NCBI GenBank assembly: GCA_035535035.1 | Contig: DATLQW010000125.1 | Coordinates: 1 to 64,000, forward strand | Direction of reading: 5' to 3' | Length of the DNA stretch: 64,000 nucleotides | Source: JASHVB01 sp035535035 | GTDB taxonomy: Bacteria; Pseudomonadota; Alphaproteobacteria; Acetobacterales; Acetobacteraceae | Shown: positions 1 to 8,804 of the stretch, in pieces | Position numbering within the stretch: position 1 is the first letter of the stretch | Layout: the number at the start of each line of letters is the position of its first letter | The notes under the pieces: model-generated | Seen by the model: the letters and a program-made list of their open reading frames with translations, nothing else | Database searches by the model: none | What the model was told of the DNA's origin: nothing | Program-made: the position numbers and the translations under genes

Positions 1-75
1 GCCATTTTCCCATGAGTTTCAACGCGATGGATTCAGGCTTCCACGCGAGCCACCGCGTGGTAAGAACGCCTCGAT

Positions 76-150
76 GCCGGGTTAGCACAGTGGCAGTGCA
101 GCGGTTTTGTAAACCGAAGGCCGGGGGTTCAAATCCCTCACCCGGCACCA
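76..150 (+). tRNA. tRNA-Thr (anticodon UGU)
   Basis: The sequence folds as a full cloverleaf. The 7-bp acceptor stem pairs 76-82 with 140-146, the D stem pairs 85-88 with 96-99, the anticodon loop 106-112 carries TGT at 108-110, and the T stem pairs 123-127 with 135-139 around a TTCAAAT loop. The discriminator A is at 147 and CCA is encoded at 148-150. The anticodon arm has one non-canonical pair at its base (G101 opposite A117), a position that tolerates mismatches. It reads ACA and, by wobble, other Thr codons. The 75 bases before it hold no recognisable gene. Confidence 0.95.
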
Positions 151-375
151 TGCCCGGCGGTCGCACCCGGCGGATTGTCCGGCCGAGCAGCCGGCGCGGT
201 CGCGCAACCCGGTCCGGCCCGGGCGCCGCCCGCCCGAAACCACCTCGCCGCCCCGGCAGCGGCACGCGGCACTCTGCTCTTGCCGAAGGTCTGGCGTGTC
301 GCGCAGGGGCATTGGCAGCGTATTTGGCGCTCGGTATAGCGTTCGCACGCAACACCTGGGATGGAGACCGAAGGC

Positions 376-1788
376 ATGGCATCACGCGAAGGCGCCATCG
401 CGCGCGCGCTGGCGTTCTTCGACGGCACCGGCTTCCGCGACCGGCTGGCGGAGCTGGTCGCGGTGCCCAGCACGTCGCAGGACCCGGGTCACGCGGCGGA
501 CGTGCGGCGCTACCTCGACCAGGCGATGCGGCCCTGGCTGGAGCGGCTGGGCTTCACCGTCGGGGTGCACGAGAACCCGCGCGCCGGTTTCGGCCCGATC
601 ATCGTCGCCCAGCGGCTGGAAGACCCCGGGCGGCCGACCGTGCTCACCTATGGGCACGGCGACACGGTGCGCGGGCTGCGGGAGCAGTGGCGCGCCGGCC
701 TCGATCCGTGGGTGCTGATGCAGGAGGGCGACCGCTGGTATGGCCGCGGCACGGCGGACAACAAGGGGCAGCACGCGCTGAACCTCTCGGCGCTCGATGC
801 GGTGCTGGAGGAGCGCGGCGGCCGGCTGGGATTCAACCTCAAGCTGGTGCTGGAAACCAGCGAGGAGCGCGGGTCGGTGGGGCTGCGCGAGTTCGTCGCG
901 GCGCGGGGGACCGACCTGGCGGCGGACGTGCTGATCGCCAGCGACGGTCCGCGGGTGATGCCGGAGGTGCCGACGATCGCCACCGGCACGCGCGGCACGT
1001 TCCATTTCGACCTGGTGGTGGATTTGCGCGCGGGCGGGGTGCATTCCGGCCATTGGGGCGGGCTGACCACCGATCCCGCCGTGGTGCTGGCGCACGCGCT
1101 CGGTGCGATCATGGACCGGCGAGGGAAGATCCTGGTGCGCGACTGGCTGCCGGCGAACGGCGTGCCGGCCGGCGTGCGCGCGGTGCTGGCGGGCTGTCCC
1201 CTTGGCGGCGGCGGCGAGGCGGCGTCGATCGATCCGGACTGGGGCGAGCCGGGGCTGACCCCGGCGGAGAAGATCTACGGGTGGAACAGCTTCATCGTGC
1301 TGGCGATGGTGTCGGGCCGGCCGGAGAACCCGGTGAACGCGGTGGCGCCGAATGCGCGGGCGCACTGCCAGATCCGCTACACCGTGGACACCGACCCCGC
1401 TTCGTTCGAGCCGGCGCTGCGGCGCCACCTGGATGCCGAGGGGTTTGCCGGCGTGCGCATCGAAAACGCCGGCGTTGGCATGCCGGCGAGCCGCACCGAT
1501 CCCGCGCATCCCTGGGTCGGCTGGACGCTTGCCAGCATGGAACGCACGCTCGGGCGGCACGTGCAGGTAATCCCGAACGCTTCGGGCGGGTTGCCGGGCG
1601 ACGTGTTCGCCGACCACCTCGGCGTGCCGCTGGTCTGGGTGCCACACAGCTACAACGGCTGCAAGCAGCACGGGCCGGACGAGCACCTGCTGATTGCCCC
1701 GGCGCGCGAAGGGATCGCGGCGTTCGCGGGAATTTGGTGGGATTTGGGGGACGCCGCGAATCCTCTCCCGTTTCGCGGGCAAGGGTAG
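376..1788 (+). CDS. M20 family zinc metallopeptidase / deacylase
   Basis: This 470-aa protein is an M20 (ArgE/DapE/carboxypeptidase G2-type) hydrolase, which removes an acyl or aminoacyl group from a peptide-like substrate with a two-zinc centre. The metal ligands are visible: GHGDT at about residues 93-97, GRGTADNKGQ at about 123-132 and the ETSEE acid pair at about 163. The central dimerisation segment with HSGHWGG follows, and the C-terminal HGPDEH supplies the last ligand. I chose ATG 376 over the in-frame ATG at 361 because GGAG at 363-366 sits 9 nt before it. The gene stands alone between the tRNA and convergent mutY. Family membership is clear; the substrate cannot be read from sequence, though closest in style are M20 proteins annotated as dipeptidases or succinyl-diaminopimelate desuccinylase-like enzymes. 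Confidence 0.85.
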   Translation: MASREGAIARALAFFDGTGFRDRLAELVAVPSTSQDPGHAADVRRYLDQAMRPWLERLGFTVGVHENPRAGFGPIIVAQRLEDPGRPTVLTYGHGDTVRGLREQWRAGLDPWVLMQEGDRWYGRGTADNKGQHALNLSALDAVLEERGGRLGFNLKLVLETSEERGSVGLREFVAARGTDLAADVLIASDGPRVMPEVPTIATGTRGTFHFDLVVDLRAGGVHSGHWGGLTTDPAVVLAHALGAIMDRRGKILVRDWLPANGVPAGVRAVLAGCPLGGGGEAASIDPDWGEPGLTPAEKIYGWNSFIVLAMVSGRPENPVNAVAPNARAHCQIRYTVDTDPASFEPALRRHLDAEGFAGVRIENAGVGMPASRTDPAHPWVGWTLASMERTLGRHVQVIPNASGGLPGDVFADHLGVPLVWVPHSYNGCKQHGPDEHLLIAPAREGIAAFAGIWWDLGDAANPLPFRGQG

Positions 1789-1814
1789 AGTGAGGGCGCA
1801 GCGGGCCGACCCGA

Positions 1815-2915
1815 TCACCCGCGGCGCTCTTGCGCCCCGATCGCCGCAGGTGGGACAGGTTGGTTTGCGGCGGCCATGGCAACGCATTTGCGCATCACCG
1901 AGGGCAGCGCCGCCGCGTGCAGCTCGCCGACCGGATGCAGGAAGCCTTCCGCCGCGACCTGCCCGACTCGCGCCGCGAACAACTCGATCGTCAGCGCGAA
2001 ATGGGTGAAGCCGTGGCGCACCTGGCCGGCCGGACGCCAGGACGCCGGCATCGGCGCCAGCGCCAGCGCCTCGTCTTGCTGCCAGGGTGTGGCGCGCCAA
2101 TCGGTGCCGGGCAGTTCCGCCATGCCGCCGAGCAATCCGGCCTCCGGGCGGCGGCGCAGCAGCACGTTGCCGGCGGTGTCCTCCAGCCAGAAATGCACGC
2201 CGTGGCGCAGCGGGCGTTGCGGCTTCGCGGCGCGCTTCGGCAGCTCCGCCGCGATGCCGGCAAGCCGGCCGGCGCAGCCCGCCATCCACGGGCACAGCGC
2301 ACAGGCCGGGGCGGCCGGGGTGCACACCGTGGCACCCAGGTCGAACAGCGCCTGGGCGAAATCCCCCGGGCGCGCCGCCGCGTCCGGATCGGCGCCCAGC
2401 CGGTCGGCCCACCGCCGCAGCACCGGCCTGGCGGCCGGCAGCCGGTCGGTTACCCCGAACAGCCGGGCCACGACCCGCTCGACATTGCCGTCCACCGGTA
2501 CCGCCGGCACGCCGAAGGCGATCGCGCCGACGGCGCGGGCGGTGTACTCGCCGATCCCCGGCAGGGCGCCCAGCCCGCCCAGGTCGCGCGGAAATCCGCC
2601 TACCGCCGCGACGGCGCGCGCGCAGGCGTGCAGGTTGCGAGCGCGGGCGTAGTAGCCTAGTCCCGCCCAGGCCGACAGCACGTCGTCCAGCGTCGCCGCC
2701 GCCAGCGCCTCGACCGTCGGGAACCGGGTTACGAAGCGTTCATAGTAGGGAATCACCGCCGCCACGGTGGTCTGCTGCAGCATGATTTCGCTGAGCCAGA
2801 CGTGGTAAGGATCAGACACCTTGCCCGGCGCCGCGCGCCAGGGCAGACGGCGCCGGTGACGGTCGTACCAACGCAGCAGCGACTCGGCGGAGGCGATGGC
2901 GGACGAGGACAGCAC
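1815..2915 (-). CDS. mutY: A/G-specific adenine DNA glycosylase MutY
   Basis: MutY removes adenine mispaired with 8-oxoguanine or guanine in base excision repair. The 366-aa protein has the expected order: an N-terminal HhH-GPD glycosylase domain with catalytic Glu43 in SEIMLQQT, the helix-hairpin-helix LPGIGEYTA at about 119-127 and catalytic Asp142 in PVDGN. The [4Fe-4S] loop has Cys198, 205, 208 and 214 with spacing C-x6-C-x2-C-x5-C. A C-terminal Nudix-like domain for 8-oxoG recognition includes HGFTHFALT. The ATG at 2915 lies inside the divergent DUF721 reading frame (start 2896), so the two genes share a very compact control region with overlapping starts. Length and motifs are normal for alphaproteobacterial MutY. 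Confidence 0.95.
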   Translation of the reverse strand: MLSSSAIASAESLLRWYDRHRRRLPWRAAPGKVSDPYHVWLSEIMLQQTTVAAVIPYYERFVTRFPTVEALAAATLDDVLSAWAGLGYYARARNLHACARAVAAVGGFPRDLGGLGALPGIGEYTARAVGAIAFGVPAVPVDGNVERVVARLFGVTDRLPAARPVLRRWADRLGADPDAAARPGDFAQALFDLGATVCTPAAPACALCPWMAGCAGRLAGIAAELPKRAAKPQRPLRHGVHFWLEDTAGNVLLRRRPEAGLLGGMAELPGTDWRATPWQQDEALALAPMPASWRPAGQVRHGFTHFALTIELFAARVGQVAAEGFLHPVGELHAAALPSVMRKCVAMAAANQPVPPAAIGAQERRG

Positions 2916-3420
2916 GAAAGCGGGTATGGCAACCGCGCCCCGGCACGTCTATGGCCCGCGCCCGCTCGGCGCGCTGGTGCCAAGCGTGGCGCGGCCGGCG
3001 TTCCGGAAGATGGGCCCCGGCGCCGGCCAGGTCATGGCGGATTGGGACGCCATCGTCGGTCCCATGCTGGCCGCGGTCAGCGCGCCGCGCCGGCTGGCCG
3101 CCGGCACGCTGACCGTCGCCTGCACCGGCCCGGTGGCGATGGAGCTGCAGCACTACGCCACCGAGCTGATCAGCCGCATCAACACGCATCTGGGCACGCC
3201 GGCGGTCCGCCAGTTGCGCTTCGTTCAGACCATTGCGCTCGCACCGCAAGCGCCGCCGCCCCCGCCGCCGATGCCGCCCTGGGTGGCCGCGGCGGCCGAA
3301 ACCGCGGTGGCCGCGCTGCCCGAGGGGGAACTGCGCGTCGCGCTCGCCGCGCTTGGCCGGGCCGTGCTGGCCGGCGAGGCGCGCGGGGAGCCCTCGACAA
3401 ACCCGACGCCCCGACACTAA
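2896..3420 (+). CDS. DUF721 (DciA-like) protein
   Basis: This 174-aa protein belongs to the DUF721 family, whose best studied members (DciA) load the replicative helicase DnaB in bacteria lacking DnaC. The conserved core runs from about residue 22 to 110: RPAFRK, then DWDAIVGP, RLAAGTLTVAC and ELQHYATELI. The tail is proline-rich and poorly conserved. The start is uncertain: ATG 2896 has GGAGG only 2 nt upstream, and the in-frame ATG at 2926 would avoid overlap with the divergent mutY start at 2915. It is followed after 22 nt by the dsbA-like gene, so the two may be cotranscribed. Function as a helicase loader is inferred from the family only. Confidence 0.8.
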   Translation: MADEDSTKAGMATAPRHVYGPRPLGALVPSVARPAFRKMGPGAGQVMADWDAIVGPMLAAVSAPRRLAAGTLTVACTGPVAMELQHYATELISRINTHLGTPAVRQLRFVQTIALAPQAPPPPPPMPPWVAAAAETAVAALPEGELRVALAALGRAVLAGEARGEPSTNPTPRH

Positions 3421-3442
3421 ACTACCACATATAGAGGTCCCA

Positions 3443-4054
3443 ATGCTCCTGAACCGCCGTCACCTGGTATCCGCTGCAATCGCCGGGATGGCCGCCCCGG
3501 CCCTCGGTCTGCTCCGTGCGGCGCGTGCCGCGGACCCGCAGGAGGCCGAGCGAAGCATCGGCAAGCCCGATGCCAAGATCGCCGTGCAGGAATTCTTCTC
3601 GCTTACCTGCACCCATTGCGCCGCTTTCGCGCGCGAGACGTTCCCGCAGATCAAGTCCGAGCTGATCGATGCCGGCAAGCTGCGCTGGGTGTTCCGCGAT
3701 TTCCCGCTGGACCAGGTGGCGCTGACGGCGGCCATGGTGGCGCGCTACCTGCCCCCCGACCGGTACGAACCCTTCATCATGGCGCTGTTCGCCAACCAGG
3801 ACCGCTGGGCCTTCGCGCGCGGGGTGAACAGCACGGACGAACTATGGAAGACCGCCGCGCTCGCCGGCATGAGCCGCCCCACCTTCAACCAGGCGATCGC
3901 CGATACCGCGCTGCGGACCTGGATTCTGCAACAGCAGTCTGGCGACCAGAAGCAGTGGAGCATCGACTCGACTCCGAGCTTCGTGATCGACGGGCAGAAA
4001 TACGCCGGGGAGATGAGCTTCGACGCATTCCGCAAACTGCTCCCCGGCGTCTAG
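3443..4054 (+). CDS. DsbA-family periplasmic thiol:disulfide oxidoreductase
   Basis: This 203-aa exported protein has a twin-basic N terminus and an Ala-rich hydrophobic stretch (about residues 8-29) ending in an ARA-A type signal peptidase site. A thioredoxin fold with active site Cys56-Thr-His-Cys59 follows. The cis-proline loop (STPSF) is near residue 177. This matches the COG1651 DsbA/DsbG-like group common in alphaproteobacteria, which introduces or repairs disulfides in the periplasm. ATG 3443 is preferred because GAGG at 3434-3437 precedes it at good spacing and translation from there gives a proper signal peptide; longer in-frame starts at 3233 run through the upstream gene. It sits between the DUF721 gene and smc, an arrangement I believe is seen in other alphaproteobacteria. 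Confidence 0.88.
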   Translation: MLLNRRHLVSAAIAGMAAPALGLLRAARAADPQEAERSIGKPDAKIAVQEFFSLTCTHCAAFARETFPQIKSELIDAGKLRWVFRDFPLDQVALTAAMVARYLPPDRYEPFIMALFANQDRWAFARGVNSTDELWKTAALAGMSRPTFNQAIADTALRTWILQQQSGDQKQWSIDSTPSFVIDGQKYAGEMSFDAFRKLLPGV

Positions 4055-4145
4055 GGGCGGGCGCAATCTGCTCCCCCCCTCCCGTTGAGGAAGTGGGTTG
4101 GGGGGAGGGAGAGAATCGCGACGCTCCAGCGACAGGAGGCCACCG

Positions 4146-7100
4146 TTGCCCGTCAGCTTCCGCCGCCTGCGCATCGCCGGGTTCAAGAGCTTCGCCGAGC
4201 CGGTCAGTGTCGAGATCATGCCCGGCCTGACCGGCGTCGTCGGCCCGAACGGCTGCGGCAAGTCGAACGTGGTGGAGGCGCTGCGCTGGGCGATGGGCGA
4301 GAACAGCGCCCGCAGCCTGCGCGGCGGCGAGATGGACGACGTGATCTTCGCCGGCACCGCCGCCCGCGCTTCGCGCAACATCGCCGAGGTGACGCTGTTC
4401 CTGGACGAAACCGCCGGCGTGGTGCCCCCGCCGTTCCATGAGCAAGCGGAATTGCAGGTCAGCCGGCAGATCGAGCGCGGCTCCGGCAGCACCTATCGGG
4501 TGAACGGCCAGGAGGTGCGGGCGCGCGACGTGCAGACGCTGTTCGCCGACCTGGCGTCCGGCGCGCGCGCCTCCGGCATGGTGAGCCAGGGCCGTGTCGG
4601 CGCACTGGTCGCCGCCCGGCCAGAAGACCGTCGCGCCGTGCTGGAGGAGGCCGCCGGCATCACCGGTCTGCACGCCCGCCGCCACGAAGCCGAGCTGAAG
4701 CTGCGCGCCGCCGAGGCGAACCTGGCGCGCGCCGAGGATCTGCGCGGCCAGTTGGAGGCGCAGCTCGCCGGGTTGAAGCGCCAGGCCCGCCAGGCCAGCC
4801 GCTATCGCAACATCTCCGGTGCGATCCGCTCCGCCGAGGCCGAACTGCTGGCGATTCAGCGCGCCCGGGTGGAGACCGCGCGCACTGCGGCGCAGGCGGC
4901 GCTGCACGATGCCGGCCAGGCGGTGGCCGCGGCAACCGAGGCCGCCACCGCTTCCGGCGCCCGCGCCACCGAAGCCGCCGCCGCGCTGCCGGCGCTGCGC
5001 GACACCGAATCCGTCGCGCGCACCAGCCTGGAACGCCACCGTGTGGTGCAAGAGCAGCTCGCGGCAGAGGAGGCACGCGCGCGCGCGGCCCTGGCCGACG
5101 CGGCGCGGCGGCTGGAACAGCTTCGCCGCGACCTGGCCCATGCAGAGCAATTGCGCCGCGACGCCGCCGCCGCGGAACAGCGCCTGGGCGCCGAGGCTGC
5201 AACCCTGGCGGAGGCGGATGCCGACCACGGCGCACGCGCCGATGCCGCTGCGACCGCGGCGGCCGAGGCGACGGAGGCGGTCCGGCTTGCCGAGGCCGAC
5301 GCCAACCGCGCCACCGAGGCCGCGGCAGAGGCCAATGCGCGGGTGCAGGCCGCCTCGCAGATGCTGTTGCAGGCGGAGCAGCGGTCGCGGCGCGTGGGGG
5401 AGCAATTCGGGCGGTTGCAGGAGGAACGCGGCCGTATCGGCGCCCAGCAGGTCGATCCGACTCGGCTGGACGCGGCGCAGCGGGAGCAAGCCGCTTCCGA
5501 AGCGGCCCTGACCGAATTCCGCGATGCCCTGGAGCAGATCGAGCAAGTGCGGGCGACGACGGCAACCGCGCTGGCGGCGGCGCGGGAGGCACAGTCGGGT
5601 GCCGACTCGGCGCGGGCGAAGCTGGCGGCCGAGGCGCAGGCGCTGGCGGAAGTGCTGGCGGTGAAGGATGGCGAACGGTGGCCGCCGATGCTCGATGCGC
5701 TGGTGGTGCCGGATGGGCTGGAGACGGCGCTTGGCGCGGTGCTGGGGGAGGAGCTGACCTCGGCGCTCGATCCCGATGCGGCGCGGCATTGGCGGGAGTT
5801 TCCTCCGTTCGACCCGCCGCCGGCCTTGCCGGAAGACAGCGTTGCGCTGGCCACGCTGGTGCAAGGGCCACCGGCACTGGCGCGGGCTTTGTCGCAGATT
5901 GGTCTGGTGGAAGACGAAGTGGCCGGCGGGGGGAAACAGTCCGCTTTGGCGCCGGGCCAGGTATTGGTCTCACGCGGCGGCGCCATATTTCGGTGGGACG
6001 GCTATACCATTCGCGCCGGCACGCCTACCCAGGCCGCGGTGCGGCTGCGCCAGCGCAACCGGCTGACGACGCTGCGCGAGCAACTCGCCTTTGCTATTCG
6101 CGCCGTAGAGGTCGCGCGCGGCCGGCGCGACGAGGCGGAGCAAGCGGCGCAGGACGCCACCGCCGCCGAGCAACGCTGCCGCGCGGCGCGGCGCGATGCG
6201 GAGCAGCGGCTGCAGCGCGCCGTGGCCGATGCGGGCCAGTTGCGCAGCCAGGCGGAGGCCGCCAAGGCGCGGCTCGCCGCGGCGGAGCAACAGATCGCGC
6301 ATCTGTCGGCCGACCGGGACGAGGCCGAGGCGGCCCTGGCGCGCGCGCGCGCGGCGCACGCGGCACTGCCGGACCTGGCGGCGTTGCGCGCCGCGGTGGA
6401 TCGGGCGCGGGACGCGCTGCGTGCCGCGCGGGCCCGGGAACAAACGGCGCGAACCGCGCTCGAAACCCTGGCGCGCGAGCATGCCGTCCGGACGCAGCGG
6501 CGTGAGCGCATCGCCACCGAGTGTGCCGACTGGCTTCAGCGGGCGCGCGACGCGGCGTCCCGCGTGACCGATCTGGAAGCGCGCTGCGCGGAGGCGACGG
6601 CAGAGCATGCGGCGCTGGAGGCGGTGCCGGCGCAGATTGCTGCCCGCCGTTCCGATGCGGTCGAAGCGCTGGACGCGGCCGAGGCCACGCATCGCCGCGC
6701 CGCCGAGGCGCTGACCGCGGCGGCTACCCACGCGGCCGAGGCGGATCGCGCGTCGCGGGCCGCCGAGGCGGCGCTGGGTGCCACGCGGGAAAACGCGGTG
6801 CGTGCCGAAGGCGCCGCCGCCCAGGCGGACCAGGCCTGGGGCACCGTCGCCGAGCGCATCCTGGAGCGGCTCGGGGTGGATCCAGCCTTGCCCGACCCGC
6901 CGGCCGACCTGTCGCCGGAATCGGAGGAAAAAGCCCGCCGCCGGCTGGAGCGATTGCTCAAGGAACGCGAGGAGATGGGTCCGGTGAACCTGCGGGCCGA
7001 GGTCGAGGCGGAGGAGGTGGAAAAGCGCCTCGCCTCGCTGGCCAGCGAGCGCGAGGAACTCGTCACCGCGATCGCCAAGCTGCGCGGCTCGATCGGCCAC

Positions 7101-7616
7101 CTGAACCGCGAGGGGCGCGAGCGGCTGAACGCGGTGTTCCAGCAGGTGGACCAGCATTTCCAGGCGCTGTTCACCCGGATGTTCGGCGGCGGACGGGCGC
7201 ATCTGGCGCTGGTCGGCTCCGACGATCCGCTGGAGGCCGGGCTGGAAATCTACGCCCAGCCGCCGGGCAAGAAGCTGGCGACGCTGTCGCTGCTGTCCGG
7301 CGGCGAACAGGCGCTGACCGCGCTGTCGCTGATCTTCGCGGTGTTCCGCTGCAATCCGGCGCCGGTCTGCGTGTTGGACGAGGTGGACGCGCCGCTCGAC
7401 GACGCGAACGTGGAACGCTTCTGCACCCTGCTCGAGGACATGGTGCGGGAGACCGCCACGCGGTTCCTGGTGGTGACGCACCATCCGCTGACCATGGCGC
7501 GGATGGACCGGCTGTATGGCGTGACGATGCAGGAGCGTGGGGTGTCGCGGCTACTGTCGGTCGATCTGCAGCGCGCCGCGGCGATGGCAGAACAGCCGCG
7601 GATGGCTGCGGAGTAG
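4146..7616 (+). CDS. smc: Chromosome segregation ATPase SMC
   Basis: SMC is the long coiled-coil ATPase of the bacterial condensin that organises and segregates chromosomes, working with ScpA and ScpB. The 1156-aa product has the N-terminal half of the ATPase head with Walker A GPNGCGKS at about residues 33-40, then Ala/Glu/Arg-rich coiled coil. A compact hinge (roughly residues 515-640) follows, then the second coiled coil and the C-terminal head with signature LSLLSGGEQAL and Walker B VCVLDEVDAPLDD. The start is TTG 4146: AGGAGG at 4134-4139 lies 6 nt upstream and translation then begins PVSFRRLRIAGFKSF, the conserved SMC N terminus. An in-frame ATG at 4098 has no such support. The coiled coils are extremely GC-rich, which creates long spurious antisense frames. 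Confidence 0.96.
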   Translation: MPVSFRRLRIAGFKSFAEPVSVEIMPGLTGVVGPNGCGKSNVVEALRWAMGENSARSLRGGEMDDVIFAGTAARASRNIAEVTLFLDETAGVVPPPFHEQAELQVSRQIERGSGSTYRVNGQEVRARDVQTLFADLASGARASGMVSQGRVGALVAARPEDRRAVLEEAAGITGLHARRHEAELKLRAAEANLARAEDLRGQLEAQLAGLKRQARQASRYRNISGAIRSAEAELLAIQRARVETARTAAQAALHDAGQAVAAATEAATASGARATEAAAALPALRDTESVARTSLERHRVVQEQLAAEEARARAALADAARRLEQLRRDLAHAEQLRRDAAAAEQRLGAEAATLAEADADHGARADAAATAAAEATEAVRLAEADANRATEAAAEANARVQAASQMLLQAEQRSRRVGEQFGRLQEERGRIGAQQVDPTRLDAAQREQAASEAALTEFRDALEQIEQVRATTATALAAAREAQSGADSARAKLAAEAQALAEVLAVKDGERWPPMLDALVVPDGLETALGAVLGEELTSALDPDAARHWREFPPFDPPPALPEDSVALATLVQGPPALARALSQIGLVEDEVAGGGKQSALAPGQVLVSRGGAIFRWDGYTIRAGTPTQAAVRLRQRNRLTTLREQLAFAIRAVEVARGRRDEAEQAAQDATAAEQRCRAARRDAEQRLQRAVADAGQLRSQAEAAKARLAAAEQQIAHLSADRDEAEAALARARAAHAALPDLAALRAAVDRARDALRAARAREQTARTALETLAREHAVRTQRRERIATECADWLQRARDAASRVTDLEARCAEATAEHAALEAVPAQIAARRSDAVEALDAAEATHRRAAEALTAAATHAAEADRASRAAEAALGATRENAVRAEGAAAQADQAWGTVAERILERLGVDPALPDPPADLSPESEEKARRRLERLLKEREEMGPVNLRAEVEAEEVEKRLASLASEREELVTAIAKLRGSIGHLNREGRERLNAVFQQVDQHFQALFTRMFGGGRAHLALVGSDDPLEAGLEIYAQPPGKKLATLSLLSGGEQALTALSLIFAVFRCNPAPVCVLDEVDAPLDDANVERFCTLLEDMVRETATRFLVVTHHPLTMARMDRLYGVTMQERGVSRLLSVDLQRAAAMAEQPRMAAE

Positions 7617-7629
7617 GGCGGAGGCTAGT

Positions 7630-7646
7630 GGGCGGGGCGCCCGCCC
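7630..7646 (+). terminator. Hairpin after smc
   Basis: A 7-bp GC stem (7630-7636 with 7640-7646, loop GCG) follows the smc stop by 13 nt. There is no run of T after it, so it is only a possible terminator. Confidence 0.35.
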
Positions 7647-7726
7647 CGTTCAGCTCGTCAAAAACGTCTTCTGCGCCGCGGACGCGGGCCGCTTCGGTGT
7701 CCGCCGTGCCGCCTAATCGCGCCGTC

Positions 7727-8532
7727 CTACCACTGGCGGGCTTCGACGGTATCGTCGGGTAGCGCGGCGGGCGTGTTGCCGGGCGGCTTGATTGCTTCGG
7801 GATTCGCCGCCTCGGTATAGTGCTTGCTGACGAAGTAGGGATTGTCCTGCGCCGCCATGACGATCGGCACGTCCCTGATGCGATACAGTCCACAGTTTAT
7901 GAGGGCAGCCGCCTCTATGTCAAACAGCGTCACGCTGAATCCGTCCTCGCCGTAACTGCTTTTGTAAGCAATGCCATCGAATCCATGGAGCTTGAATGCC
8001 TCGGCCCGTATTTGTGTTGGCACATAATCCAGACTGTGTCGCCGCGGTCCACTGGATCCGAAAAGCTTGGTTGATATCAGACCAGACCCGCCTTCTCGAT
8101 GTCTTCGGGCGCCCAACTCTCTTGCAGCCAACGGGCAAGATTACCCATTAGCTCGCCGGAGCAATTCACTAGGTGAATGTCGTGGAGCACTTTGAATTGA
8201 GCCGCCGAGACATAGGAGCCTATCAACGATCTCACTTCTAGGACGGCCGTGTCCTGCCTGGTGGCCAGATACAGACACGCGATTCCCCGTGGATTTGCGC
8301 GGCCGTCCGTTGCGCCGTCGGGAATGGGCTTCATCCGCAGGGGAGGGTACGCAGCGCGAACTTCGAATGACTCGGATCCCTGTTGCTCCTCGCGCCAGTC
8401 ATGTCCCAGTTGCGCGCGCCATAGGATATAACCGGCCTTCATCGAGACGCTTCTTGCATTGCTTGTCTCAACCACCGCCTTCAGAAATTCGTCTTGCGCG
8501 ACACTGCGCACGTAGCGCAGTTCGCGACGCAC
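7727..8532 (-). pseudogene. RES-domain toxin-like gene, frameshifted
   Basis: The RES domain (named for conserved Arg, Glu and Ser) is the toxin half of Xre-RES toxin-antitoxin pairs; characterised members degrade NAD+. The N-terminal part (8532-8077) reads WRAQ, then NPRGIACLYLAT and AVLEVRS, the conserved Arg and Glu motifs, and stops in its own frame. Continuity then needs two frame changes within about 50 nt: SDINQAF is in a second frame near 8075-8055 and SLDYVPTQI, GFDGIAYKSS and VTLFD (8034-7727) are in a third. The 5' end also looks damaged: homologous-looking residues continue upstream of GTG 8532 to an in-frame stop near 8562 without a start codon. No Xre/DUF2384 antitoxin gene flanks it. 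I judge it a dead orphan, unless the frame changes are sequencing errors. Confidence 0.75.
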
Positions 8533-8804
8533 CGAGCGATCGAAATCCCGAAAGGCGTCGGCTGAACCCCGTCACCGGCGGCTCCGGTCCTGGTCGCTGA
8601 CAGCAACCAATTCCGGCACGCGATGCCGTGGCGCCGTCCGCCCCGGCCATGGAGGGGCAGCCCCTTAACCGGTTCTTTGCTCTCTCGGGCGGAAAATGCC
8701 GCCGCCCCGACCCAAGGTGATGCGCCATCATAAACGCCCCAGTCACCCCAGACGACCCGCGAACCCGCATCGCCCTGCCGGTCGAGGGCGAGGACGTCGC
8801 CGCG

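Noticed and set aside
12..1793. 593-codon plus-strand open frame across the tRNA and the M20 gene
   Set aside because: It runs through the tRNA and is the +1 shadow of the M20 gene; composition is Arg/Gly/Ala-rich with no family motif.
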